DNA of 64,000 nt, taken from positions 77,501,403 through 77,565,402 of the forward strand of contig NC_134419.1 in NCBI RefSeq assembly GCF_030867145.1, read 5' to 3'. The position numbers were made by a program, and so were the translations under genes. Shown in pieces: positions 25,701-39,000 of the stretch (position 1 is the first letter of the stretch; the number at the start of each line of letters is the position of its first letter). Under the pieces are notes generated by a model. That model made no database searches and was not told the DNA's origin. It worked only from the letters and a program-made list of their open reading frames with translations. The stretch comes from Opisthocomus hoazin (Eukaryota > Chordata > Aves > Opisthocomiformes > Opisthocomidae).

Positions 25701-27660
25701 AATGTGGTCCCTAGTAGAGCAATCAAACTACAGATAAGCTTTCAAATGAGAAGTCCCATGAAGAGTGAAAGACATTGGTGAACCTGTGAGAGCAGGCATG
25801 TCTGTACTCTGGGATTTCCTTCGGCAAACAACTTGCAGCTCACGTAATTTTTTCCTCCTAATTGCTCCAAACCATCCTGCATTTGGAGTCTCCTCTCTGA
25901 AGGGGAAAGAGAGATCCTCCTTGCTCCTTCATGGCACATGTGGCAGAAGGCTTTGCTATCTCATTTTCCGTGAAATCTCACCGCAGAACAATTTCAGTAA
26001 TTTCAGTACAGAAAACCTCTGGGAATGTGTCCATGACAGTACAGTTTTTCAGCTGATGATAAAAGTTTTTCATTTTAAAACTGCAACAGCTATACTACAT
26101 TTTGTTACGGGCTTTGAAATAAGAGATGCTGGTGCTTGCCAGTAACCATGTGGCAGACCTTGTAATTCTTTCACAGACATAGCAAAGAAATGTTCGAGAA
26201 ACTCTACTTCCATTCCCAAAAGGTTCCCTTTGTATGTGGGTAGCAGCAATCTCTCACTTCAAAATTAATACTTCTGATATCTTTGAAGTTACAGCTAATT
26301 TTCTATGGAATCTGTACAAGGCATTTTTGGATGTACTTGCTAGTGGTGAGAGTCCTCCTGGGACAAAGAGGCATTCTAGCAAATATTTTTTTTTAAAAAA
26401 AAGGATAACACTTTAAAGATTAAATAAAAGTTGAACAACAAAAGAATAAGTCTGTTATCTCCGGAAAGAATCAAGATGCTTTCCCAGACATCTAATCCCC
26501 TGTACTTCCTTGAGAGATATCAAGGCTAAAACAAAGTATTCTGATTTTTACACAAAAAGCAAAAAAATCCCATATTTTGCTAGTAGGCACCTTGTGGCTT
26601 TTTGAGGTTAACAAAGACCCTGAAACAACTGAAATGCATTACAGTCATGCATATTCATAAAGATATGCTGAACAGATAACACAGCAAATGATTTAATTGA
26701 AAAATCAGCCAGTGTGAATATTTTTTCCTGTGAATCATGGAAATGCGACAAGATCTGTTCATTAATATAATCTCATTTATTTGACATTATTCTTGTCACT
26801 TAATGTAATCTTCTTGCAAAGAGTAAAAAATGGAAATTAGCAAAGAAGTAAAGAGAAAAAACAAATAGAGAAGAATAGAAAATGAAAGAATGTCCCTGGA
26901 AAATGTAAAAGAATATAGGTTACACTAACCATTAACATATGAAAAGAAACATAATGAATAACAAAAAAAGGAAACAATGCAGAAATAAAGAAAAGAGACT
27001 ACCGGGAAGGAAAAAAACCCCGGAACATTCCAAAAGTGCTTAGCACTTGTAATAAAGGCAAGAGCCTTGCAGCACGCCAATCCATCCTGGAGGTCAGATC
27101 CTTCACCAGATTTGGCCTTGAAATTTTTTGCTTTTACACCATACATTTATATCATTTTCTTTTAAAGAGGAAGCAAATGAAGATCCTCAGTGAGCATGAA
27201 GCAGCACAGTCCCATGAACTATCTGAAGCTAGAAAGAGATGCTGTTTGGTACCAGCAGAAGATATGGCCCTAACGAGGAGCAATATAGCAAAACAGACGC
27301 TGTAACACACTGCCTTCTTCTGACCTGTTACGAAATTCATATGACTGCACCGCATTTTTCATTTTGTTAATTAGAAATGATGAGTATGGAAATTTTGGTA
27401 GTGCAAGCACCCAGCCAGTATCAACCAGGACTAAAGAGATCTGCCTTCTGCTCAGAAGGGTGTTCTGTGTGCCACTATTGTTTGTATCTCATTTCCGGAC
27501 TTGTTCAGTGGGTAAAATGGTTGGAAACACTGCAGCTTTTCAATGGGAAAGTAACTTCCAAAAACTGAATGGGAATATGATCGTCTAGAAATACAAACGT
27601 GAACGAGAAAGGAACTTATGATACCAAACCTGCAGTGAAATATCTTCATCATGTAATGTC
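19793..27660. other. Intergenic sequence, no gene recognised
   Basis: AT-rich sequence between two CR1 copies, containing one ancient CR1 scrap (20.61-20.75 kb). A GC-richer patch at 21.6-21.82 kb is open in two + strand frames and ends in a good splice-donor-like sequence. It is treated below as a possible unannotated exon. The stretch at 26.64-26.83 kb is rich in homeodomain and POU-type AT motifs. Nothing else is recognisable. Confidence 0.45.
20610..20745 (+). mobile_element. Ancient, highly diverged CR1/LINE fragment
   Basis: The + strand frame reads KLRQGKIRLNIREKSL and then RMGPKGIVG. This aligns in order and spacing with the C-terminal CR1 reverse transcriptase signature seen in the younger copies ([18 protein letters not shown] and then NRLPREAVE). 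At the nucleotide level the AGGTTGAATATAAGGGAAAA wording is also typical of old amniote CR1 families. No 3' tail is preserved. The fragment is far more diverged than any other copy here and was probably inserted before the bird radiation. The edges are approximate. Confidence 0.65.
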
Positions 27661-28121
27661 CACAGAATCACAGAATCAGAGAATCACAGAATCACAGAAT
27701 GGTAGGGGTTGGCAGAGACCTCTGTGGGTCACCCAGCCCAACCCCCTGCCCAAGCAGGGTCACCCAGAGCAGGCTGCACAGGACCGCGTCCAGGCGGGGC
27801 TGGAATATCTCCAGAGAAGGAGACTCCACAGCCTCCCTGGGCAGCCTGGGCCAGGGCTCCGTCACCCTCAGAGGGAAGAAGTTCTTCCTCATGTTCAGCT
27901 GGAGCTTCCTCTGCTTCAGTTTGTGCCCGTTGCCCCTTGTCCCGTCGTTGGGCACCACTGAAAAGAGTCTGGCCCCATCCTCCTGACACCCACCCTGAAG
28001 ATATTTGTAAGCATTTATAAGGTCCCCTCTCAGCCTTCTCTTCTTCAGGCTGAACAAGCCCAGCTCCCTCAGCCTCTCCTCGTAGGAGAGATGCTCCAGT
28101 CCCCTCACCATCCTTGTAGCC
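27661..28121 (-). mobile_element. CR1 LINE, 5'-truncated 3' end (minus strand)
   Basis: On the + strand this begins with the complement of the CR1 tail, (CACAGAAT)n, in several irregular copies. It continues through the 3' untranslated segment into the reverse-transcriptase C terminus. The minus-strand translation contains [20 protein letters not shown], then [20 protein letters not shown] and the [11 protein letters not shown] and [14 protein letters not shown] segments. The 3' end is intact, and similarity stops at about 28121, just before the usual sequence upstream of the [14 protein letters not shown] region. It is close in sequence to the copies at 35.7, 43.6 and 44.8 kb, so it probably belongs to the same subfamily. 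The open frame is only a fragment. Confidence 0.96.
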
Positions 28122-28380
28122 CAGTAGTCCAGTTACATCTTAGGATTACTTGGTAGTAGAGAAGGATAATATTTCTGATGAAGAAAAGCAACATTAACCC
28201 GCTGGTATTGCTGTTAGCATCAACACTACAGTAAGGGTCTGCCTGGAGAACTGCATCTTCAAGCAGCACATGGCCGGGGCGATGGAGGGGAGCAGGGTTT
28301 GCTCACTGGAGAAGCTGAAGAATCCAAACTCAATGTGAGCCCTCCAGGAAGACAACGTAGTCAACATTTCAGACAACTGT

Positions 28381-28922
28381 CATAGAATCATAGAATGGTT
28401 TGGGTTGGAAGGGACCTTAAAGATCATCTGGTTCCAACCCCCTTGCCATGAGCAGGGACATCTTCCACCAGCCCAGGGTGCTCAGAGCTCCATCCAACCT
28501 GGCCTTGAACACTGCCAGGGAGGGGGCAGCCACAGGTTCTCTGGGCAACCTGTTCCAGTGTTTCACCACCCTCACGGGGAAGAATTTCTTCCCAATATCT
28601 AATCTAAATCTGCCCTCTTTTAGTTTACAGCTGTTCCCCCTTGTCCTGTCACTACACGCCCTTGTGAAAAGTCCCTCTCCATCCTTCCTGTCGGCCCCTT
28701 CAGGCACTGGCAGCTGCTCTAAGATCACCCTGGAGCCTTCTCCTCTCCAGGCTGAACAGCCCCAACTCCCTCAGCCTGTCCTCGTAGGAAAGGTGCTCCA
28801 GCCCTCTGATCATCTTCGTGGCCCTCCTCTGGACCTGCTCCAACACATCCATGTCCTTCCTATGTTGGGGGCTCCAGAGCTGGACGTGGTACTCCAGGTG
28901 GGGTCTCACGAGAGCGGAGTAA
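28381..28922 (-). mobile_element. CR1 LINE, second subfamily (minus strand)
   Basis: This starts with CATAGAATCATAGAATGGTT and the TGGGTTGGAAGGGACCTTA wording, the reverse complement of a CR1 3' end distinct from the neighbouring copy at 27.66 kb. The minus-strand translation reads through [21 protein letters not shown], the [21 protein letters not shown] segment and RFRLDIGKKFFPVRVVKHWN. These are conserved CR1 ORF2 C-terminal segments, and they extend further 5' than in the other copies here. It lies about 260 bp from the previous CR1 in the same orientation, but its tail and sequence differ. The two are therefore independent insertions, not one broken element. Confidence 0.96.
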
Positions 28923-31900
28923 GTCCAGATGGATTGATCCTGCCCATGTACCCACGGATCTGCGAGCAGCAACTCATGCGGCCAAGTGGTCCAGCACAGG
29001 GTTCCTAAATCCTCTGCTGTGGCTGAAGCAGTGCAGGCCACCGGCTCGTCATGCCCCACCAATGCTGCTGTCAGACACATCCTTGGTTAATCAACACCTC
29101 AATGATGTGTGAACATTGTCAGATGACTTTGAAGTGGGATTCATAACAGAATATTGGTCCTACGTAACAGAGGGACCAACGCTGCTACCTGCTCTGTCTT
29201 ACAAGAAACCGTGATTTATAGCAAAAGTACTGTTATTCTGTGTCTTTAGGTATTGACCCTTCCCCGCTTCTGTTACCCCAGCAAAGACAGGCCAATTTCT
29301 TCTCGATTTGCTTTACCCTCTTCTTTCCAAGCAAGCCCACTCCACTGTACATGGTGCTCCTGGTCAGTTCAGGTCTCTGTTGAGCTGGGTTCCACGGAGA
29401 TCTGCTTGCCGACGCTGCGGAGCCCCGGCGTACATGTTCACATCTTCTGGCCTCTTTACAGATGTTCAACACTTTGCCAGGTGAGTGACACATGAAAAAG
29501 ACATTTGCATTCAAGTGCTATTTCTCATCTGGTATTTATTGCGAAAGTTCTGTATACTTTTAACTACTATAGGATCGTTTATGGGTCAAATTAAAGATTT
29601 TGCTTAAACTAAATCCTACATGCGAAAGTCCCCTTGAATTTGGAAAAAAAAAAAAAGAACAAAGCTGTAGGAAGAAAAAATGATTTTTTGGACATATATT
29701 CAGAACAGAAGACAATAATTGAGAGATACATGTAGGTACCAAACCTGTGCACTGCCTATGTTGGTGTACACAAATTCTGTTCAAAATTGATGTCTTTTGG
29801 TCAGCATTCTATCACTGATCTTCCTTCCTGGCCATCATTCCAGAGAGCATCTCTGCTAATTAAATTAAAAAGCAATTGTCAGGAACGCTGCACAAGAATG
29901 AAAAACTCCAGCATTCTCCTATAGGCTGTTTATGATCGCCATAAAATACTTGTGCGTTAGGTGTAATTTAAACTGTGAGCTCCTGATGAAGTACCACCCG
30001 TACCTGTGCTGTATAAATAACAAAAAGGAAATCATGCAATCTATCAAATGCTCAAGGCTGAAAAATCATTTAGTCCTAAATTGTTTCAGTTATTATGACC
30101 ACAGATATTTAAATGTGAGATAAATTCTTACACAGTCAGTTGTTAATAGACACTATTAACTAAAATTTATATTAGTAATTGTAGATATTATTAACTGTGT
30201 GAACTGATAAAAAAGAAAAGCGTAATTGGAAAATGGAGATTAATTTCATTAGAGAGAACATAACGATAGAACATCTTGTTTGACTTCTCCTACTAACTAG
30301 ACCTTACAGCCAAGTTGTCTGGAATGAATGTGCTCTTCACAGGTCAGAATGTGAGCCTGCACCCACTCTGTACTGCTGAGTAATGCCCACGTAGCTTCCA
30401 GCAGGATAAATGGAAAGAAACGCCTGGAATTCCATGGAGATACACACAGAAATCCCATTCTTAGTGCCACTGGAAACACAGAAGGAGAGAGGGAAGGAAG
30501 GAGGGATGGATGGATGGACAGATGGATGGATGGATGACGTGCTTTCAAATTGTGTGGGAAAGCAAGTCTAAAAATAACCAAAGCTGAATTAAAAAAAATA
30601 TTAAAGAAAAAAATTAAATCCCTGCACTACAGTATGGCAAACAGAATCCGCTGAAAGCACTGAACATAATGAGTTTTAAGATTTATTTTACAGATACTTG
30701 TTAGTACAACTGATCAGTATATATAAATTTTCATGAAAGTTTATTATGATACAATGTTCTTTTAAAACACATATAAGCAATGTGCAACAAACTACGAGAG
30801 CTTTATGACCGCTCCCTGCAAAGTCCCATTTATCACTAAGACTGAAGAGAAATAACTTGAAGAGAGATACAGAGCTTTATCAGAACGAACAGGCAGAGGG
30901 AAAATAAAGAATTATTTTGGCTTTTTGTTGTTTTCCCAAGTAAAAGGAAAAATCAGGAAATGCTTACAGTATTTGCTCTGTCAATGACAAATTTCTCATA
31001 AAAGCAAACAGTAACACACTGCATAAACGATGGAGCTTTTTATTTCACAGTATTTTCAGTTCCCTTATATAGAGCCTTGTAAATGTATGTTCTATTTTTA
31101 CCAGATTAAAAACTGATTTCAATAAGGACTGCTTGAAAACTGCTTTCATAGTCCCAATGTTAAGCCTTTTTACTTTCTTTATTTTATGACTATGACTCTA
31201 CTATTCACAATTTATGTTGTCCCTCTGAGACCACCATACATGAAATAGGATTAAAGACTGAACTTTCGGAAGGCTATAGCTGCTGTGCTTAAATAAGAGA
31301 CTTCTCCAGGCTCTGCGTTAATGTCACATAACATCTCAGCGCAGTATTTAATCACCCAAAGGAGAGAGAGACCACTTTCAGAGAGATGTAAAATCTTATT
31401 TTTAGCAAATTAGGAAAATGTGCACTTTTCAGGGTCATTACTCATAACTGTGACAATACATTGCTCAGCGCTGGTGCCTACTTGATCTAGAAATGAAAAT
31501 GAAGAATACCGGGTCATTAGAGGTCCTTATGCTATTTGGTTGTCAAATACTGAGGCAGTTAATTTTTCATAAGTACCATGAATGGCAATGTTCTTCTACG
31601 TTCACCAGCTCAGGCCTCCTTGCTGGGGTTCACCAGCCCAGGTGACCCTGCTGTGGGCAGGTGGAGTTGGTTTACGCTCATGGGAATCTGAAAAAACTTC
31701 CAGTAGCTCCCCAAACCCAATGCTTTTCCATCAGCCTGTGATTACTGGATTGAAATATGTTAATTGAATGAGTTTGACCAGTTTGATCACACACGTTGAT
31801 GACTGTCATTTGCGCAGTAGAGGTGGACTCCAGTCTACTTTAAGACCTCAGATGTAGTCCCCTGCCCTACAGAAAGGGTGAATGACAGAGCTGGACTTTG

Positions 31901-34900
31901 CAGGTAGGACAAAAAACGTAGGAGGGAAACAACAAAATAGCATGTGCCACTGTGTACAACCTTTTGAGTAAGTAAACCAGAGCTGAGGTGGGTAACAAAA
32001 CCATCCAGTTCAAGAATCGCATGAACCTCCATCGGCTGGGAGAGCAGCTCTGCTGGGCACAGCTGTTTCGGTTAACTTTATGCAACAGAAAACATGAGTT
32101 GACTTCTACTACCTGCAACTGGCCTGTTTTGCACATATTTTAAAGTGAGGTGAATTATCCTCCCTTCACTGATCGCTGAGGGAGACTAGATAAAAACATA
32201 GACTAAATATTTACCATTCAAACTACTTTGGGTAGATGAGACACAGCCTAGCCAAGTGTTCTGACAGAAATGGTGAGAACTGTCCTAGCCCTTCCTCTCA
32301 AACCAGAGTTGCTGCCATAAAAGCTGGTAAATTCTCCTTAAGGTGCACATTTAGCCCTTGGAGCAGAGCACATGGTCTAGAATCCATACCTCATCCCATA
32401 TCGGATGCAGGATTTTTTTAATCCATTGTAACTGATGGAGCACTTAGATAAATATTCACAGCTTTGCTGCTCCATAGACCACTGCAAAGGTGTAGCCTGA
32501 GCAATAAGATATAGCGCTTGCTTCATCTTCATCTGTTTATACATTCCAGAGAGCTGACATGTCTTTTTTTTTCTTCTGTCCCATCTTGCTATCAAAACTG
32601 CACTGCATTTGTGGAGCCAAACCCACCACCTCCGCACCTGCATAATCCTTTACACCAGAGGAAAACGGTATAAAGGGAAAACTGGGACCACAACCCCTAA
32701 TTGCAATACTTCGTGCTCTCTTTCCAGTGCTATAACTAAATACAGAAGGTGAAATTGTGAAATAAGCCAATCACTGTGTCCACCCCAGCCTGTTGCTTCC
32801 TTGATGTGTAATTCAAGCTCTTCTTTTACTCAGGTTTGCTCTTCACTGTGAAGGCAATCACTAAGCCGACACACAGCAACTTACATTTATTTCTTGTCTA
32901 GCCTTACAGCTCTTATAGCAAGGAAATTTTCTTCCCCACCGTGATTCCTAGCATGCATCAGCAGGGACGTGCTTGGTCAGAAAACTCCACGGTCTGTAAA
33001 TTACTGCTGCCCTGTCATGAGCAAACATGGGGGTTTAATCAGTATTTTCACGGGAGAGCCATGGGGAAACAGCTTCAAAAGGGGACAGCCTTGCGTAGGA
33101 GGTGATGCTGGGCACCGCAGTCTGTCTGCAACACTGGAAATCAGAGAAATAATTCTGCTGACCTGGCATGACTAAATGGATGTAAGACAGGTTATCTGCA
33201 ATCAGAGTCAAGTGCTAGATCTCTGCTGCCCATCAATACCTTCAGATGAAGAAGGCAGCAATAACTGCAGGAATTAAAGAAAAAAAAAGTGTAACTTCTT
33301 GACTCCTAATTTCTGCCAGGTACACAACCCCTTAAGTTAAATCGTTTCTGCAGCATATCACCAGAAACTTCCTTCTGCACAGTGTAGTGAAACACTAATA
33401 AAATCTGGTGTGGGACCAGGATTTCACTTGCATGTTTATCATCACTCCTTAGTGCATTCTTCAGCTAATTACTTGTACTTGTAATTGCATTTCTACGTAA
33501 GCCATTTTGATTCATTTGTCAAACACAATTTTGAGACGTGCTGTGTCAAATGCTTTAGCAAATTCTAGACGCTTTAATGTTCTTCCTTCCCCTCTTCCAC
33601 TAATTTAGAATTTAATTAAAAAAATAATAATTTTTGCTTGGCATGATTTGTTCTTTACATACCCATGTAAGTGACACTATTTTTAAAACTAAATACAACA
33701 GTGGACCTTACATAGCCTCGAAGGTTTTCTCTGAGGAAGCATGACGTTTCCGTCAATGGTATTTGTCTTGAGAGTAACAATACTTTCTATCCTAAAAGAT
33801 CCCCAATGTTGTTTCCATTTTTGTGCTTTCCTGGTGTCTTTCTACCACACAGCTCATTTGTGAAGCCAAGAAGCAAAACGGCACATCGTTGTTATATAGT
33901 TTTCATAAAGTTTTAGATTTTCACTCGGTATGGCCCAAATACACACGGATCTATATCGAGTGCGATCAGACCTCTTTTTATTGTGAGTGAATGTCTGTTT
34001 TGTGAAGTTAAATACGACATGCTGGTTGCATAAATCTCTCCCCAGCAGAAAATCATTTATACATATATATCCATTCCATAGAAATTTCAATTACTGGTAA
34101 GTATAGTTTAAGTGTTAGTACCTGAAGAGCTGTCTGGTCTCTAGTCTGTATAGTCTCTATAGGTTGTCTAGTTATGGAGAAGGATGGCCACCATTAGGAG
34201 ATGATTTATTCCACCCTGACACGTCTGAGAGAAGTGCAGACAGCACTCGTCCCATTCATCTTCTTCCTCCACCGGCCACAAGGCATCCCAGATGACCAGC
34301 TGCAACCAGGCTCCAACACCTCGCAAGCAGACGCTCTACCCCAAATTCTTACCTAATAAAAATAAAACCTATAATACCAATAATTTGAATTGCTCTTTGA
34401 AAGTTGCCAGACACATAGACAACATTCATTCCCACAATGCCTTTTGTTTGTCTGAAAGTATCTCCTGAAAATTGAATAATAATAAAGGTGAATTTGACTG
34501 ACCTTGTTGTATCTGTGTAATACATTAATTTTTCCAGGACCAAAAACTTTAACAGCTTTTTTTTCTCCCGCAATTTAAGCATTAGCCAATAATTTGTCGC
34601 TGAAGAAATTTTTTACGTCTAGTATCTCCACCTTCTGTCAAAATAACTTGCAGCGAATGCTAACAGCAATTTTAAAAATCCAAAGAATGAAAAAATACAT
34701 GCTCTTTCTTAGAACTTCTGCATCTTTACAATGCAGAAGAACAGAATCAATATCATGTAGCAACGGAAGGTCTAGTACATCATTTCATACATACCAGTTC
34801 ATATTTACTTATAATTATCATTCACGGGGGCGCATTCCTGCAATCAAGAGACAGGGATGCACAGCATGAAAAAACATTTAGCACAGAGCAGACTGCATGA

Positions 34901-35668
34901 ATAATTGCCTGTCAGAGTGGCTTATTAAAAGGAAACCACAATTTTACAAGACAATTCTTGTATCTGCTTGTCCAATCTAAAGACAGATAGCTATATAAAT
35001 ACAAAGAGTTCAAGAAAAAATATTTCTTACTCTGAGGCTGAATTGAAAGTTCAGCTTTTAAAACATTAAAAGAACAATCAAAATGTGACAATTCTGATAC
35101 ATGCATAAGCACAGACCTTTCTAAATTGGAAAATCAATCCTTTGCATTTGAAGGTAGCGGCGGTACTCGCAGGCAGTGAGATGAAGGGGATGGCAGCGTG
35201 GCTATGGAAACCATCCTCCCTCCTGTCAGCGAAGGTACCCGGTGATGGGATCTGTGGTGTGCCCTTGGAAACCTAGCAGCAGATGTACCTGGTGTCTGAG
35301 CGCAATCCGAGGAGCCTTCTGGAGCAGTCTGCTGCCTTCCAGGCCGAATCACCAGCAGGCACTTACTGGGATGACTGGAGTCTTGTAAAACAATGTTTTC
35401 CCTCTAAACGCTTTGCCGGGTTTGGCAACCTTCACTTCCTCCTCTCCGACTGATGCAGAGGTTCTCGGAGAGCAGGGACATTGAGGAGACAGAGAATTAA
35501 ATTTAAAACAAAGTAATGGTGGGGGGAAGAGTGTAAGGAAAAATTACTTCAAAAAAATGACAACCCAAACCAAAAAAAAAGATGTCACAAATGAACCTGT
35601 GGCCTTTGGTGATAACTCAGCTTCGTACATCTATTTCAGCTTTTTAAAGGGTCTCAGCATTCTTTTTA
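28923..35668. other. Intergenic sequence, no gene recognised
   Basis: AT-rich non-coding sequence with one (GGAT)n microsatellite. GC-richer islets at 29.33-29.43 and 35.15-35.35 kb show brief open frames on the minus strand without any recognisable domain. Nothing else stands out. Confidence 0.45.
30484..30536. repeat. (GGAT)n / (GGAA)n microsatellite
   Basis: A purine-rich tract of GGAA units passes into about seven GGAT units with one GACA interruption. It is a simple tandem repeat. GGAA units resemble the ETS core site, but the tract is too short and interrupted to infer a function. Confidence 0.92.
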
Positions 35669-36009
35669 TCACAGAATCACAGAATCACAGAATCTCAGCA
35701 TGGTCGGGGTTGGCAGGGCCCTCTGTGGGTCACCCAGTCCAACCCCCTGCCCAAGCAGGGTCACCCAGAGCAGGCTGCACAGCACCGCGTCCAGGCGGGT
35801 CTGGAATATCTCCAGAGAAGGAGACTCCACAGCCTCCCTGGGCAGCCTGTTCCAGGGCTCCGTCACCCTCAGAGGGAAGAAGTTCTTCCTCATGTTCAGA
35901 CGGAACTTCCTCTGCTTCAGTTTGTGCCCGTTGCCCCTTGTCCTGTCGCTGGGCACTACTGAAAAGAGCTTGGCTGCATCCTCCTGACACCCACCCTGCA
36001 GATATTTGT
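35669..36009 (-). mobile_element. CR1 LINE, 5'-truncated 3' end (minus strand)
   Basis: Four imperfect copies of the CACAGAAT-type tail complement are followed by the CR1 3' untranslated region and then the reverse-transcriptase C terminus. On the minus strand this contains [19 protein letters not shown], the [19 protein letters not shown] segment and [19 protein letters not shown]. Truncation falls within the KYLQGG segment, so only about 340 bp remain. The copy is highly similar to those at 27.7, 43.6 and 44.8 kb, indicating a relatively young subfamily. The flanking DNA is unremarkable. Confidence 0.96.
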
Positions 36010-39000
36010 CTTTGGGGTGATTCAGAGGTACACACCCTGAAAGTGGAAGGAAATAATACTGCATAATTAAAGTGCATTCAAAAATTAATGAAAAAATAGA
36101 ATTAAAGGCCTTAGAAACACCACCTGCAGCACTGTTCAAACCAGTTACATTTTGTCAGGCTTGGTTTAATGCTGGTGATTGAGAGATCTAAAGTCTGACA
36201 CCTCTTCACACAAGAGCCAGTCTAGAGCTAAAGCCCACCAAAATCAACACAAGTCCTTCCACTGATTTCAGAGAGCCCGGGGCCAACAGAACAAAGGCAG
36301 CAGCTTCAAAAATGCTGCACAAAAATTTTCTCACCCTTTCTTCCGATGACCACCGCCAAGGCTTTAAGCCATGTCATGGTCTCTGCCTGGATGCTGAGAC
36401 TGTCGTAGCAGCGGTGGCTTTGAGAACGGTCATAATCTGGATTTTCCACTGTGAAATACACTGAGTCATTTTCTATACAGTAACTCGTCATAAAAATCAT
36501 CAGATGGAAACATCTCACAGTCATTGAACGAAAGCTTTGCTCCTTTCCAAGTAATACACTTGATAATGTTTCACTTGAAAAAAAACTAATAACTTTTTTC
36601 ATAACAATCCGAGAGAACTTCCAGCCAACGGTTCTCTCTGAGAACAATCAGACTCCGGGAGTATATGGTTTGGTTTAGAAAAACTACTATCAGTTCTGAA
36701 TATGATAAAACTGACATAGTTTCCAGAAAAGGTTGTAAACAAATTATTGGGACTTTCTGTTCCAGGAAATACATTAAAAACAATCATAGTAAAAAAATTA
36801 ACTTGGCCAGCTGCAAAACTGTCTAGACAAAGCTTCCACTTGATGATTTAACAATCCCCTGCAAATGCTGCTTAAAGACAAAATGGGATTCCTGTCCAGA
36901 ATATTAATGCTTTTATTGCAGTTTACGGAAATATATGTATTTTATAGATACACGTACATATTCATACACAGATAAATGACGAACATTCAAAATAGTCTGG
37001 GAAATGGTCCATTTGATCAGTATTTCTCTCTCTATCAAATAAATAAACCATCAATTTTCAGATGGAGGCTTCCGATGAGGAGGGAGATTTCCTCATTTAG
37101 ACAAGGACTCCTGCGTTTCCATTCCAACCTCTGTCCATGCCCGTTTGTGAGTAGTTACTATGGGTGACACGAACGATTTATGATTACAGCGTGAGGAACA
37201 GCACTCACAACTTTCTGTTTTCAAACAACTCCACATATGTTGCCTGCAAGCTGAAGTTTCAGCACAGCCAGAGCAAGCTCAGGAATACAGACACCAGCTT
37301 TATTGTATTTGACTCACCTGAGTGAGGCATCCTCGTGAAAATAAAAAAGTGACATTTTTCCAGCATGACAGGAGAGAATTTTGAGATGTTTTTCTAAGCC
37401 AGACAAAAGGCAGGCACTGAGAATTAGATCAGCTCTGCTCTTTCTTTCTAGGCATAGCAATGCACTGTTCAATGTCTGGTAGCATCTGCAGCACGATTGC
37501 AAACGGGCTCCACGCTCCATGCGGCAAACCGACCCTGCCTCCTGCTTGAGAGCCGTGCAAAACATAGGCAGCATCTGCCTCCGCTTTTCCAGGATGTGGA
37601 TCTTCAATGACTGGAAGAAAAATGCACCTAGTTTCAGAAAGGAATATTTATGCCTAAGTAAATTTCAAAATTGGCCTGGTGAACCTGGTCCGAAACTACT
37701 TCCTATTTATCAGCTCGCACTGTTAATAGCCAAAAGGAGACTATATCAGAATTACTAAATATTTGTGTCATAATATAGGCAAGAAAAAAGCAAAGTTAAA
37801 ATAGTGTGAGCTAGTAATGGTGTGAGGTTTATTTGGATAGAGAAGCTTAAAATAAGCTTCATTTTTAAACTTTCTGACTGTGCCAAAATAGAAAAAAAAA
37901 AACTTGGAAAGAAAGGCTAACATTTATAGAAGATGAAAGGCAAGTGGTTGAGTTCTTGGCTTGCCATATGCTCCCAGGTGAATAAATAATACCTCATTTT
38001 GGAGAAGCTGTTTTGAGCTGCTTTAATCAATTGTGAAGCACAAGGTTCAATGGAAACATTTGTTTTTTTCCAAACGGAGCTGGACTTGTCATGCCAACAC
38101 GGCTGGAAAGCGTGGAGCTGCCGTCCCATCATCTACCCTGACAGTGGTCGAATGGCAGGACTCTATCCAAAGCCAGAGGAAGCAGCAAAATCCGTTGTTA
38201 TTCCATGGCACAGCTGAGCAAGGCTTCGAAAAGGCTCTTCAGAAAACCAGCTGTGCCACCTTCACCGTACGGCAGGAAAGCCTGCCTGTCCATCCGGGGA
38301 GAGATACGTCTAGAAACCTGGTCTGGGAGGCCTGCCAGCAGCGAGGCGTGGGGAGAGGTGACGGGCACCAGCTGCCCCCGGAGCACGACTCCCAGCTGCC
38401 GCAGGTTTTGCCAATGCTTTGGATCAAGCCGCTGTCGAAAGCGACGTCGGCTTCTCACACTACGTGCAGTCTCCTGGGCATCCTCCCACCCCTTTCTACC
38501 CTGTTCTTGTAAGGGCTCAGATGGCTATATAATCTAGATAAAAAGCTGATAGGATTTTTTTTTTATTTTTTTCTTTAAAAATTAACAGGTGTTTTTTTAT
38601 ACATGCAGGCCATTTTTGTGAATCCTGCCCGGTTCTTTGCTCCTGCAAAATCATTTTCATCGTTGCTTCAAACGGTTCAGATTTCCGTAACAAGTTTCTC
38701 AAACCTTATAACAGGTGCTAGCACATCATGCTCTTCCTTTGCCATTTCTCATTGTCATCTCACATCGTTCATCAAAAGATGAGAGGGAACACTGTCTGCA
38801 GACCGAGGAAATCATAAAATCTAACCCCGTCCCGGCTGACGTGTCACTTTTGGCCTTAGGAAAATCACAGAATCAAGAGGTGACAGAAGCGGTCTGATGC
38901 TCTGAGTTTCTCGATTATTGAATGCCTGTCTCATTTTAAAAAGCTGGCCCTAGCTCAGCTGCCTCTCAGTTGTGAATGGAGATCACGACACCTTTCTGTC

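Noticed and set aside
28448..29008. 186-codon plus-strand frame
   Set aside because: It is the antisense reading of the CR1 copy at 28381-28922.
35195..35212. RFX X-box-like GTGGCTATGGAAACC
   Set aside because: It is a single half-matching site in unconstrained context and is expected by chance in 64 kb.
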